Assembly: GCF_052324685.1 (NCBI RefSeq)
Contig: NC_135214.1
Span: 30,298,206-30,362,205 of the forward strand
DNA length: 64,000 nucleotides
Reading direction: 5' to 3'
Source of the DNA: Brachyhypopomus gauderio
Lineage: Eukaryota; Chordata; Actinopteri; Gymnotiformes; Hypopomidae
The notes under the pieces were generated by a model, which had not been told where the DNA came from, searched no databases, and was given only the letters and a program-made list of their open reading frames with translations. Shown here piece after piece: positions 32,901 to 47,551 of this stretch. The position numbers and the translations under genes were made by a program. Position 1 is the stretch's first letter; each line of letters opens with the position of its first letter.

Positions 32901-34931
32901 ATCTGCTATTTGAGTCGAGAAGCGTCATTTGTACACATAGAGATCGTAATTTAAGACCACATGAAGACACTTGGTTAAGAGCATGTAGTTCTGTCCAGTG
33001 TCACGCTGGCTGAGAACTGAAAACGGGTTTGGGGTTTGCGCAATATTTCGAGATGTTTTGGAGAATATGTGTAAAAAGTAATGCTACTGATCTAAACGTT
33101 ACCATCACAGGGATTTCAATTCAACGTACAAACTGGTGATATTCATTTAAAACGAACATTTGGGATAACTAAATCAAAACTTCAGGTCAGTGGATTTCTA
33201 CGGCCTGCCCAACTGCGGACTAACTTTTCAATGACCCATGTTTTAAAATTAGGAGGCGTTAAGAGAAATGTGATAATGTTCTATGACATAATGTCATGAT
33301 GTCATGTTGTATGCCATCTGGCCTATTTGGATTTTCTATTACCTAAATTCTTTATGAGCACAAACAAATTCTTTATCATAAGCATTACTGTATCATTGTG
33401 TTCCATAGACCAGATATATTTTGTGCCCTTTCGTGGTTTTATATCAACCAAGGCCTAAGGGTTTTCTAAAAACTAATACTGATAAGCACTGACCTGTCAG
33501 TCATCTATGGACAAAGGTCACGTTTATAATAATCTATATAGAAGAAATGAGCTTAATCATTCTGAATATTAATCAGTATGAATGTTTGAAAACCTAGTAT
33601 ACCTCAACAGAAGCAATATTTTAAATGTAATCTGTAATCTATTCACTGTAACAACAAAAACACTTTTTGCACCTCACACTGTTTTGCAGTTAACAGTTCA
33701 CAGCTGACAGATAACATAAATTCTTACCAGATCCAAGCCCACATATTGTTGTCACTTTTGTCTAAGATTTGTTACTATTTCAGGTTTTGTCGAACAATCA
33801 ATCTCACAGTAAAAAAATAGCTACAATCCAACAAATAAATTATAAAAAGGTCTCAGTTAGTAAATTCATTTGAAAGACGTTGATGGTTGCTGGATATTTA
33901 CAATTAACTTTACAATTAATTACAATTAATAAAGTATCCAACGAATCTTGTGTTAAACGATTAGTCCAATACCACTGCAATCTGCATTAAAAAGAAAAGT
34001 GAGAATGGGTCAATTTTTACGCACAGAGATTATTACGCTTACGATTTCCACAACTTTTGTCGGATAACAAATTCAAAAGTGACATCAACCTTTGCAAAAT
34101 TAGATCGCTGTCTATTGATTATTGTACGATATAATCTGATTTCCTAGTTGCGTTGGGCATTTGCGCGTACCTCACCCAAAGTCTTTTGGTTGCCATTTAG
34201 AGCCGCAATAGTCATACATGTTAGTCATATTTTCATATGTCGGAACAGGCTGGTCAAAACTACAGTTTTCGGGGGTCATTGGCCTTTATCTCGAGCAACT
34301 TTCAATTACGTGAAATCGACAGTGGTAAATAATGATTGAAAATAATGATAAAGAGGTAAAATAATTATACCTCTTTACTTCAGGTTCGTCCTTTTATACT
34401 TATTATTATAGTTGTTGTTATTATTATTGTTGCAATGTTGATATCTCAACCTTATTATCGTTGTGTAGGTGCTGTTACTATCATTGTACATTATATTTGC
34501 CGTAATGCTGTGAGTCGCTTTAGCCATATATCATAATCTTGACTTTCTAGCTGTTGCTTCAGTTCTTGATTTGTTCACTTACCATCAGAATTGCTTTCGT
34601 AAAATGAGTTCTTTCCACCTATTGATAAAGTCTTTTGCTCCGGCGAAATATTTTCCAAGTACTTGCTGTGTTTCCCTGGTGAGGAGCGGGAGTTTGCAGC
34701 GGTAACACCGTGCGTAAAGTCCGCATGGCCACCGTCCAGATAACGTCCCACACTCGGACTGCTGAAGAATTCCCCCCGTAAGCCGTGTCGATGGGGCAGA
34801 TGAGGATGTGGTGATTTTTGTAGCTCGTCGCAAGGAAAGAAAGAGCCGGAACTATGCTCCAAACCCGGCGAATTCTCTGGCGTGGTCCTATTTGGAGGAG
34901 AGGAGAAAGACAAACAACTGTCCGTCTCCAT
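29605..34931 (-). CDS. alx3: ALX homeobox 3, 4 coding exons
   Basis: Exons on the minus strand are 34931-34583, 30961-30684, 30296-30171 and 29970-29605. They join in phase into 372 codons plus stop with GT-AG borders. ALX3 is a paired-class nuclear transcription factor acting in craniofacial (frontonasal) mesenchyme. The homeodomain spans about residues 164-223 ([20 protein letters not shown] .. [15 protein letters not shown]) with Gln at homeodomain position 50, as usual for this class, and it is split by an intron between positions 46 and 47. There is no paired domain. The C-terminus ends in an OAR/aristaless tail ([15 protein letters not shown], about 347-361) and GLLSWPT. Between them is a His/Pro-rich stretch ([23 protein letters not shown]) that is longer than in mammals. 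The human protein is 343 residues. [20 protein letters not shown] and the LLSWPT ending favour ALX3 over ALX1 or ALX4. Confidence 0.94.
30171..30296 (-). CDS. alx3: alx3 coding exon 3
   Basis: Encodes [20 protein letters not shown] and [20 protein letters not shown], i.e. the end of homeodomain helix 3 and the conserved region after it; 42 codons, phase 0 at both ends. Acceptor after GTCGACAG, donor GTACGC. Confidence 0.93.
30684..30961 (-). CDS. alx3: alx3 coding exon 2
   Basis: Encodes [20 protein letters not shown] through the first 46 homeodomain residues (to ..[10 protein letters not shown]). Acceptor TTTCTGTTTCCAG, donor GTAGCT. The downstream AG pairs in CAGTAGCAGAG would shift phase; only the acceptor before 30961 restores the frame left by exon 1. 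Confidence 0.92.
30962..34582 (-). other. alx3: alx3 intron 1 (3.6 kb)
   Basis: Very AT-rich and free of obvious transposons, in contrast to the flanks. No exon is recognised. Contains a short palindrome near 34350-34378 (TAAAGAGGT..ACCTCTTTA). Low repeat load in a developmental regulator's intron is compatible with conserved enhancers, but conservation cannot be judged here. Confidence 0.6.
34583..34931 (-). CDS. alx3: alx3 coding exon 1
   Basis: Starts [20 protein letters not shown]; low-complexity Ser/Pro/His-rich N-terminus typical of ALX proteins. The donor GTAAGT follows TCTGATG; 349 nt, ends in phase 1. The start context GCGCGATGG is good and no in-frame upstream ATG was seen nearby. 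Confidence 0.88.
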
Positions 34932-36403
34932 CGCGCCGTCCTGAGCGCACAGACTGACGACTACGTTGCTGTTAAAAGTGAAAACGTTTGTGTGTGAGCG
35001 AGAGAGTGATTTTTTCTCCTCCGGTTCTCCAAGTCAAGTGGGAGGGATTTAGAAGATCAGAAACAAAGACCCGTGAAACAAGGGCGACCAAGACAGTGGT
35101 CTGATTCAATCCGCCAAGAATTCAATCACGCGTGCTTCCTGTCTATCAAATTAACTATTTAATTTCTCCAGAATATACAAGATCTCCCCACTCTAAAAAG
35201 AGACATAAACCATGAACTTATAAAGACATGTTTTTGGTTAGAAAGAAAAGAAAATATTCCTATCAAAATATGTTTATCTGTCCGACAATACCTTTGAAGT
35301 CGTATGTTACTCGTTTAAAACTAAAGCTTATTTAATCAGAGTTCAGAAAATTACGCTTGACTATTTGTCATACGTAGTTAATTACAAGAGAATGTAGTTT
35401 AGAATACCATCACTGGGATCATAGTAGGTACAATGGATGGATAAATCTAAAAACGTAAAGACCCAATCAATCTAATTTTTAAAAGATGACAATGTATTCG
35501 GCAATTCGTCTGACTAGGTATTAAACTTCGTTATCCCATTGAAACCTGCTACGAAGCTTTGTTATGACAACATGTCATAATTTGTAGACTATTCACACGT
35601 CACATTTTTTACGCCTTATAGAACGTCGTATAAAATTTAAAACATTAAAAATGTTTCATTATTCCTTGTCCTTGGAAAATGTGCACGCAGTAGGTTATTT
35701 CTTATCAAGAAACTGAAATGTGGTATAAAATAAGTCCAAAACTTCCTTATATTACGTTATATCATATTTTTTAATAGACGTTTTAGAAGTAGACTATAAC
35801 TATTTAATACTTTAATTTACAAAAATCGCTTAACATTTACCAGTTAGCCTAAGATATTATCCATACGTTTCGCATCTTCGACAGTATTATCAATCATAAC
35901 TGTCACATTTGTCACAACAAATAAAATGTATTGAACAGTCTGTGTTCTGACGTCTGAGAATTTAAAGATATACTGACATCAGCTTGGAAATCTGAATGTT
36001 TTTTATAGCACAACAATATTAGTGCTGACAAGAAATAGGTGTTATTGTTAATCTCTAGCACAGGGCAGTCTAAATGTTCAACATCAGATAGTGAAACATG
36101 CAAATATATAACTACGTCAAGGCACAAAAAGTTCTCTACTTATATTATAGCCTAAATTTCCATAAGGCCCTGGCCAAATACCTTGGTAGAATATTAAACT
36201 CTACATTTCCTTATAACCTAGCCAAATACCTTGGTAGGATTTTATACACCTTCAATACACCTTATAAACGAGCAAAATAACGAACGTGTAGCGTCTTTAG
36301 ATATTAGCCTAAACTAAATTTTGTCTTTTGTCAAAGGTCACACAAAAGCGTAGGCTATACACGACACAAGCTGCGTTAGTTGGTCTCAGGGTGCTGTCGT
36401 ACT
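34932..36403. other. upstream of alx3, no gene seen
   Basis: Includes the alx3 5' UTR and promoter; no convincing TATA or CCAAT box could be chosen. A short repeat GCCAAATACCTTGGTAG appears at about 36172 and again at about 36221. The rest is AT-rich unique sequence. Confidence 0.4.
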
Positions 36404-36515
36404 GGGTGGGTTTCCCGAAACGTTCGTAACTCTAAGTACTTCGTAACCTCGTTCTTACGTACGAGGTTAAGAAGTAGGCCTACTTAGCGCTAAGAACGTT
36501 TTGGGAAACTCACCC
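36404..36515. mobile_element. palindromic MITE (112 bp)
   Basis: Reads as one imperfect hairpin: GGGTGGGTTTCCCGAAACGT at the left pairs with the right end ACGTTTTGGGAAACTCACCC, with CTAAGTACTTC/GAAGTAGGCCTACTTAG and CGTAACCTCGT/ACGAGGTTA pairing further in. The sequence GGTTTCCCGAAACGTTCGTA resembles a short palindromic repeat common in teleosts. No clear target duplication. Confidence 0.7.
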
Positions 36516-39500
36516 CTGTAAATCAATTAGCGGGAAATCCTAAAAAGAAGATTGCTGTAATATACAGTGTAATACCCTCTTGGTGGCCTTGCGCATTTTA
36601 TACGCACTCTGATTCATGGACTTACCATCAAAGATTATCTAAAAATTTGCGAAATACTGCGTACTTTCAGTCGATTGTGATTTTATTTTGTAAAATCTCA
36701 AAAATAAATCACTTAAGCGAACACGCCTCTTTTGCAGACGTAGGATAAAATGCTATAGTGCAGACTAGACCCTCACCTTCCATAACTGCAGACAGACATG
36801 CAAGCGTAGCTATGTCTGTGAGAGCGAACTAAAAGAAACTCAAAACTGTTGATGTTGACGTGGCAGCTCCAATCTTTGCAAGCAATCTCTAAACACATGC
36901 AGGGCACTTACAAAGCTTTCATTGGTTTAAAAGACGGCTTATGAGCTTTCTGAATACTTATAAAGCCACATCGAGGCCATTGACGGACAAGTGTGTAAAC
37001 ATCAAGTCCTTTTGCTTCGGATAGCACACACAAGAACCATTTTATTCCCCACTGAAGGCTAAAGTTTGCCGAAAGCCATATCACGTCCTAATGCTGCTGT
37101 CTTGAAATTGCATTGCTCCAGCCTTGTGGTGTTACTGTAATGATGGAAATACCTTTCCGAGGCGCACTGAAAGAGGCCCACTCACTAACAGCCTCTCCAC
37201 GCCTAATTGTAGCCTAACTGATACTTGGGTTTCCTGAACTGACAGGTTTGCGACTCTTGATAGCAAATTTAGTATGTCTTAGATGTTGGTTCTCGAAATG
37301 CTTGCAATGACATAAAAATGACGCAAATGGACTTCTTTAAAGCGGTTGAAATAAAGTAGCTAATAAAAAATAAATGAAATATCAAATTATTATTTTTGTA
37401 TTGTTGAGGAAGCAAATTAAGAACATTTTAAGAAACGTCATAAAAAATGTGATGGAGGCTTTAAAAGAAATCGACAGACTCAATTTTAATCAACAAGCGG
37501 TAGCATCGCTGAGCAATAATTACAAAAACGTGACGTGACCACTTTAAATGTGCCACGTTTTTCAATAAAGGGGACTCGGTTAATGACCAAAGCGATTTAG
37601 ATTATGATTATTACAGCTGCCAGCATGCCTGTATATTGACTAACCTACAGCATAACCACATTGTAACCTGTTTTATCCATCTTCCGTTGTTTCGAAGTTT
37701 GGCTACTGAGCCTTTAAAGACAAATAATTTTTTTGTTTTAAGTATCTACTGATCTACTGATATTTAAGCTACTTGCTAATAGAGGGATGATAGCTTACAA
37801 TGCAACAAATGGGTAACATATGATCAATTTAGCAGTGTATAATTTAAAACTAAACGTCATGTTCCATTTTGCAAGCTGTTTAACTGTGCGCAATGCTGTA
37901 GTTAGTAAATGTATTATAATTAAGAAAGAAATAATTGTATCCCAAAGGTAAGCGGACACTTGAACTACTGTATTTTCACAAAAGAAAAGTCTTCGCATTT
38001 GCTTTAAGACGATAATGTTGTGTGATTTTGGCAAATGGTACAAGAGGCCCAGCTCACATACAGTGCGTTTCTATTGTTGCCTGAGGTGACTGAGCGCTCT
38101 TGAAATCAAAACCCCAGCAGAGAAAATGTACTCCAGAGAATGGGCTTGCAGAAATGTCACTAAGTTCTTTGGATGGCCTCGGGAATTTTTAGTCTTTTTA
38201 GTTCCACATTGACAGGGCTGGCTTACATACAACTGTGTGAAATAGCCATATCATTAGCATCAAAGCTGGAATAAAGAGGACCCATTCTCTGTCATTTATC
38301 TTTGGGCTTTGCCACTGATGTGTAGCTTTTAGAATATGAGTGCTGGCTTTTTGGAAGGGAATGAGGCCTTGATTTCCAATGATGGACGCATTCAACATTT
38401 CAAGGCCTTTTTTCCAGCAAACCAACTAAAGTTCCTCATATGACTGACAGCTGTTTTGAGATGGTTAGGGCAAATCTTTGTTTAAGTAAGAACATTTAAA
38501 ATATGATGTATTATAATATATGTAGCTTGTGCCACTTATACAAGACTGATCAAATATGCAGCATTTACTAGCATATACACATCCAGGCCACTGCACTAGA
38601 AGGTGCCATAAACATGAATGCAATGCTGCTCGTGGGCAAATAATTTCTTTGATTTAGGCCAAACTGTCCAATAAGTCATAACTCAGTCACATGAAAACTA
38701 CAGGGCAAGAATTAGAAGAGAACACTTTCTCGTGAGCTGTAAACCTCCATTGCCTCTGGTCTTCCAGTAAGTGATCAGACAGCTGACCCCCTCTCTCCTG
38801 CTCTCCATGGCTTGGCGGCTGCTCTTGTTTCCTGATCCCGAGGCTGCCTAACCTGTCCCTGGCATGACCCCATGCAGGAAATCAGTCCAGTCTGTGGACC
38901 ACAGTCCCAGACTCTGTCTCCCTCTCTCCACTGTCCAGCTGAACCAAGCTTGCCATTCCTGCGTGATTCGGGGTACAAAAAGCAGTGTTAAAGGTGAGCC
39001 CTTTCGGGCTTGTAAATGCTCGCTTTCCTGCCCTTTGGGTTAACCCTCCGCACATCCTCTCACACTCTTTCCCCTTCTCCTCCCCTTCTCATATCCTGCT
39101 GTCTGTTTGTCCACATCTTAAAGACCCATTTAAAATAAGCCACACCTGAGCCTCACTGATGGGTGTAATTATACTCATATTGTGCTCACATTCACAGTCA
39201 TTTACACTTAATTTATAGAATTCACAGATTATGAAACATAAACACCTGTGTTCGGTTTGACAAAATGTCACTGGCAAGTAAATATAATTCTTAGTGGACA
39301 GTTTGATGAGAGACAAAGTGGAATCACACATCAGTGATCATGAGCGTCCTCTAAACGTGGTTTATGGAGATGTTCATTGCATTTGATCAACATTCACAGT
39401 CTTAACCAGTTTGGTCTGAACAGTGAAAGCACTGTGTATGTTCAACAAACTGATTCATGCACATGTTGGACATAAGTGGAGGTCTTTGTTCTGTCAGTGC

Positions 39501-40154
39501 TTCCAAACGCCCAGCCAACCTGAGGTTTGCATTAAAAATGTGGAGGAAAGGGAAGAGCAGTAATTCAATTATATACCCTGAATGTTGAGGGATGATCCCA
39601 TACAAAAGGGCTTGATTCTTTCCCTGAAGGCTTTTCTCTTACTGTCTCTCGCTGCCCAGCATGATGGCCAGCTGAGGTTTGACTGACAGCTGACCACCCC
39701 TGGGTCATCAGGACAGAAGTAGTCTGGGAAGCAGTTTGTATCTGCGAACCTTAGGATGGAGTCGTGTGTATGTGCATCTGCATGGTGTGTGGTGGGGGTG
39801 ACGATATGGGTGACTGTCCTCTCTATGACCTCACACTCTAGCATAGAAAGCTATGTGAGATTTATTCACACAATATGACACAAAGCTAAAACTAATGGAG
39901 GTTTATATGTATGTAATTTATATATTTTTGGAAACAGTTTGCATTTCCTCAACTTGAGTTATTTTGAGTGTATCGGAAACTTTTTAGCCTGACAGGACGT
40001 GTCCATCATTTTTATTGCAATTGCAATGGATTACATTAACTGTAATCTACAAGAAATAGTTCATAAAAGAAATAACATGTGAAGTGAAGGAAATGGCTTC
40101 TAGAGTTCCTCTTACACTTGTGGAAAAAGGCTAGATCAGTATTAATTTAGTCTG
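36516..40154. other. intergenic, no gene seen
   Basis: AT-rich unique-looking sequence upstream of alx3 with no supported ORF or recognised repeat. It is a plausible place for alx3 regulatory elements but I cannot show that from one sequence. Confidence 0.4.
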
Positions 40155-40206
40155 TCCATCCATCCATCCATCCATCCATCCCTCCATCCATCCATCCATC
40201 CATCCA
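40155..40206. repeat. (TCCA)n microsatellite
   Basis: Tetranucleotide TCCA repeated about 13 times with one variant unit in the middle (CCCT). Confidence 0.92.
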
Positions 40207-41038
40207 CTTGGAGGGAACGCAACAGCCATGTTCTGCACAGCGCAAATGTAAACGAAAAGTCACCACAACAAGAACGGCCAATGTCGTGCATCCTCATATG
40301 CAAAACTGACTCTAATCAGTGACAGACCCTCAAAGGACCCTCACGTACCTCCTTCCAATCTGCAGGAATCCATAAACAGGCGCCTCAGCGAAACCATCTG
40401 GGTATCGGTTGACCTGGCTGCTGTGGACGCACGCCATTGCTAAAAATAAATAAGCCCTAAATGTGTTTATAGTGGATGGGGAACCAGTGGCGAAGCGTCC
40501 CGGTGACCTAGGGCTCAGATTAAATTAGAGGTGGCTGAACAATGACCATGAAGAGGTTTCTGGAGCACGGATGCCTTGCCATGGGATTTTCATTAGCAGG
40601 AGCCTGAGGCAGGGAACCTCTCTACAGATACAGCTAACCTCCGGAGAGTTGGCTCAGGTTCCCAGTTTACATCTTTCCCCATTCAGTATCTAAACTCTGA
40701 GAAGCCAACAGCTTCCCCAACACCTATTAGTGTCCTCTTGATAGATGAACCACACACTCCACCACACTGCTGTGTGCACTATAAGAATACCCTGCAGGAT
40801 TTGTTAAATCCTACCTTAAAACAAACGAACAGGAAAAAATTAGCTGTCAGTAATACAGCTGGTTTCGTGATAGATGTGTCTACCAGACCCAAACAACACA
40901 ACAGTTCTAATCTGCTTATTTGAGTATGTGTGAGATTGCATTCTTTTTTTACATTCACACATAAACCATCATTAAGGACTTGTCCTGTGATTAGACTGCA
41001 ACCAAACATCATCACAAGCTTATTACAAGTTGTAATTT

Positions 41039-41075
41039 GGTGATCAAAATTAGTAATGACATGTTTACAAGATTA
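41039..41075 (+). repeat. dispersed repeat copy A
   Basis: 37 bp beginning GGTGATCAAAATTAGTAATG is identical to 47515-47551; weaker similarity continues about 25 bp upstream. Here it is followed directly by a (CA)n run (41075-41100). Probably a fragment of an unnamed mobile element. Confidence 0.6.
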
Positions 41076-41221
41076 CACACACACACACACACACACACAT
41101 AGGCCACTCTGGTGAGTATTTCTTGTGTCAATAATTTTTTAACTACTTTTCTACTTACTGTTCATTTACTGTTTTAAAGCATCATTACACTCATGCTAAC
41201 TTGCTATCTCAGTGTAAGTTC

Positions 41222-42330
41222 CAGAGGTGGGACCAAGTCAGTGTTTTGCAAGTCTCAAGTAAGTCCAAGTCGTTATCCTCAAGTCCCGAGTCAAGTCTCA
41301 AGCAAAGACAGTCAACTCAAGTCAAGTCTCGAGTCAAGACAAGCAACCGTCAAGTCAAGTCCCAAGTCTGAAACTTGGAATTTCAAGTCCTTTCGAGTCT
41401 TTTTTTTTTTTACAGGCACCAACGCTACGAATGCTACGCTGATGTATTTCTTTACTCGTTTTGTTGGTGTCCGCCAGCCAAAAGATGACAGATCATTTAC
41501 ATTTTATCTTCTCTTAATTACATAAATGTACTTAAACAAGAATGTTTCGTTACATCATTTTACACGAAAATAGCAAGCTTCATCATAAGCAAGATGCTGT
41601 CATTACGAATGGTTATTCTAAACATTTGGATAAAATGTTTAAATATAGACTAATAAAAGGTTAGGGTTATTTTTCATTGTTTTCTGTTATTGTGGGGTCA
41701 CGGTGTAGGCTACTATTGTTACCTGGAGATTCAGTGGGGTCACATATTCTGATGGCTGCCGTTAGAATTGGTGACCCCAGTTAAAAAGGCTCACCTGTAC
41801 ATCCCATTCATGATTTCTTTGTTGGCTGCAATGGTGAGGGGATGGTAAATCTTGTTTAAGTACATTTATGTAATTAAGAGACGATAAATGTAAATATAAA
41901 CATCTGTCATATTTTGGCTCGTGGACACCAACAAAACGAGTAAAGAAAGTGCATCAGCGTAGTTTATGTAGCATTCGTAAAGCGTTTGCCTCTGAACAGA
42001 AACTGTGAAATAGCGCCCCCTGTGGTCACAAAACTCGACGGTCACAGAATCTGGTGTAATGTCGGTCTGCGTCAGAAGGACGGAAATGAAATTAATGGGG
42101 CGCACTTTATAAATATTAATATGCGTTTTAAAATTTAGATTTGGGGTAAAAAAAATCAAGTCTTTGCAAGTAAACAGGTTCAAGTCCAATTCAAGTCCCA
42201 AGTTATTGGTGTAAAAGTCCAAGTCAAGTCTAAGTCTCTGAATATTTTTTCAAGTCAAGTCAAAAGTATTAATATTAATGACTCGAGTCTGACTCGAGTC
42301 CAAGTCATGTGACTCGAGTCCCCACCTCTG
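41222..42330. mobile_element. hAT-type non-autonomous transposon
   Basis: Terminal inverted repeats begin CAGAGGTGGG at 41222 and end in its complement at 42330, flanked on both sides by the perfect 8 bp duplication GTAAGTTC (41214-41221 and 42331-42338). An 8 bp duplication with a CAG..G terminus is diagnostic of hAT elements. Both ends are built from degenerate CAAGTC/CGAGTC units. Inside, 41428-41540 and 41851-41979 are long inverted copies of each other, giving a second nested hairpin. No transposase is present. Confidence 0.88.
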
Positions 42331-42338
42331 GTAAGTTC

Positions 42339-44782
42339 AGTGGTTTATGATGCATCAGTGTCATGGTCAGTCTAAAACCCTTTAATAGCATGAACTATGA
42401 TTATTATTAAATCATATATTATTATTATGTTAATAGGAAACATTACATTAGCCCAAAGTCTAGAATATTTTTGATGATGTAATATTCAAAGTAGAGAAAC
42501 AACTAGACATTCAAAGTCAGTCAGATATATTTTTTCAGTCAGTTATAACTTTCTGATACAGAAAAAGAAAATATCATGTCCCATTCTTTGCAGTAGTTCA
42601 GAGCCTTCTAAAACCTTATCTCACCTATTTATTCATTACAAAGTCTAAATGACATAAACTACCCTAACCCTAGGTTGCCTTTTTACAAAACCGACATGTT
42701 CATTATTTACACTGCTCACAGGCCTCACTGCCATCAGTTGCTTCCATATTTTATACTTATTTAATGAGGTATACTAAACCCAGAAAAATAACAAAAATAA
42801 TAATGCTTGTGGTGGTAAAATCTCAAGACTTTATAGTAATTATATGATTATAGGAATAGTGATTAGTTCAGCTATGTACCAGTGTGACTTTTATTCATGA
42901 AAAGTTTATTTACTGTAATATGATTGTTGTTAATAGATGTCTAATGAAATACACAGCTTTGTGATGTTTGGAAGAAATCTGCATTAAGCCCTAACACTTC
43001 ATTAGCGTAGCTTAATTCCACATGCAGATGCTACAATTTGGGGAAATCTAGAAAGACATGCAAAATAATGAATATGGGAATTACTGCCCATGGTCTGCAC
43101 AGTGTCATCTTTAGATGCCAGAGAACGTACATGATCCCTAAGAAAACACTTTCCACTGTATGACCACCATTATGCTGCAGTGATTGGTGGCACAGGGCAC
43201 AGACCAGTGAGGGCAACAGCAAGACCTTTCAGCTGCTGTGGGTGGGCTCGATTTGTGCCCAGCCGCCAAACCGCCAGATAGACAGTTCAAATCAAAGGGC
43301 GACAGTGGCTGAAAAAGCATGTGACTGTAAACTAAAATAACGATTTTCACCCCACAAACCACAGAGGATGTCATAATAAGTCCAGTTTGATGCTTGTTTG
43401 CTGATAGTTTTGCTATTTCTCCTTGAAACCTGGATGATTCATTAAATTAATGTAAGAGAAACAAAATGATAGAGGCGTCATTATGCTGCTGTGAGGAAAG
43501 TGTGAAAATGTGTGTTACAGTACATGGCAACATCATTAGGTCAGTCACATGTAGAAGGACAGATACCTGTGAAAGACCAGACATCACTGGTCTCCATACT
43601 TCCATAAGTACTCCATACTTATACGTGATGCACCGTCATTTCAAATATGAATTAACTAATGAGAGAAGCAGAACTGCTGAAGAGAACATGGACTTGTCTC
43701 AGCAGTGTGCTAACCTCAGCCATATGGGAATCTAGCCACACTCTGAAATTACTGCAAACATCCAGTGGAATCTTACTTGAATTAAACATTCACTCAGTCA
43801 ATAAGAGCGAATCATTGGACCAGCTCTCATGCCATTTTGGATCGGGGCTATAAAATCAAATATGGTGGGTGCCACTATAAATGGATGAAAATATGTGACC
43901 CCATAAAATCTTGGTGGTAAAAATGGAAATTCCATCCATGTCTTTTTCAAATGGTTCCAGTTAAAGCTAGAAGCTTTAAAGGACATTTGTTTTAGAGATG
44001 GATACATTTCAGAAATGTACCTCTTTCAGCTTCCAGTCAGTGTGCATCTAAATATTTTGAAAATGCAGCTCAACTTCAGCTCAGACATTTTTGAGTAAAT
44101 TCTGAGCAAACAATTTTAGTGGATTTCCATACACTTTCAACTTTAGTCCCAATCTCTGCTTAGTACTAGATCATTGTCTTGTACTAATAGCAATGAGACT
44201 AGTCTTAATAAAACTTGATTACAGGCTTTAAAAACAGCTAAATGTAACCACACATCCACAGTAGTCCATGTAGAGTTTCAAGGGTATCACTTGCAAGGCC
44301 AAGGGTATTATGCATCATTATGCAACGCATCGTAACATCTCAACCAGAAGAACTTTAAAATAACCAGACCTTTGTGCAATGTCTCTTCGAGTGTTTAGAG
44401 AGGGGCTAAGATGATCAGTCTTCAGGAGTGGTCATTGGGCACGGATGCCTGTGGGAATGCCAGGTTGTGGGACTGGTGGCCCAGCAGAATGAGAGGCAGC
44501 TGTGTAAGCCAGGCAGCACAGGAACAGTGCAGGTCATCGTCACTGGCCCTGCAGCCCATCCTCATCCTGATGGCCCCAGGGGCCCGGCTGCTCAGCATGA
44601 CCCTTCACACAGCCACCCAGACACTGGCTATAATACAACCTTTCATATGTGTCTGGCCATCTCCTACCCAAGTATCGGATTCGTTTATCCGCAGGACTGC
44701 GGCCTATTCTTTTATAAATGACACAGATGCACACATCAACGTGTGCAAGGACGTACACATACAACCCCCCATACCCCCCCAA
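42339..44782. other. intergenic, no gene seen
   Basis: AT-rich sequence without supported ORFs, recognisable repeats or RNA genes. Confidence 0.4.

Positions 44783-44855
<73 letters not shown>
44783..44855. repeat. poly(C) plus (CA)n microsatellite
   Basis: C17 run passes directly into a (CA)n tract. The 200-residue frame that spans it is a low-complexity artefact. Confidence 0.9.
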
Positions 44856-47301
<2,446 letters not shown>

Positions 47302-47514
47302 GATAAACACAAAGGGATTCAGGCTGAAACTAGAGATGCTCAGAGAATTCATTTTAGGGTCAGCACACCACACACACTCACAATAGTTCATTTCTCCATA
47401 GCCTCTATGGTTTCACATTTATAGCTGCACGATTTTGCAGGTGGGTTAGATGACTTATTATAAGTTTATTATTGGCTTATTATTAGCTTATTACGAAAGC
47501 ACAAGTTGTGATGT

Positions 47515-47551
47515 GGTGATCAAAATTAGTAATGACATGTTTACAAGATTA
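47515..47551 (+). repeat. dispersed repeat copy B
   Basis: Identical over 37 bp to 41039-41075, but not followed by a CA run here. A GCTGCACGATTTTGC stretch at about 47425 resembles the end of the TIR element found at 22041. Confidence 0.55.

Noticed and set aside
29605..34931. Assignment of the homeobox gene to alx1 or alx4
   Set aside because: The homeodomain alone does not separate them, but the region after it ([11 protein letters not shown]), the short GLLSWPT ending and the position beside rbm15/slc16a4 agree with alx3.
42012..42026. GCGCCCCCTGTGGTC as a further CTCF-like site
   Set aside because: The core is one base short of the consensus spacing, and it lies inside the hAT element; weaker than the three sites listed.
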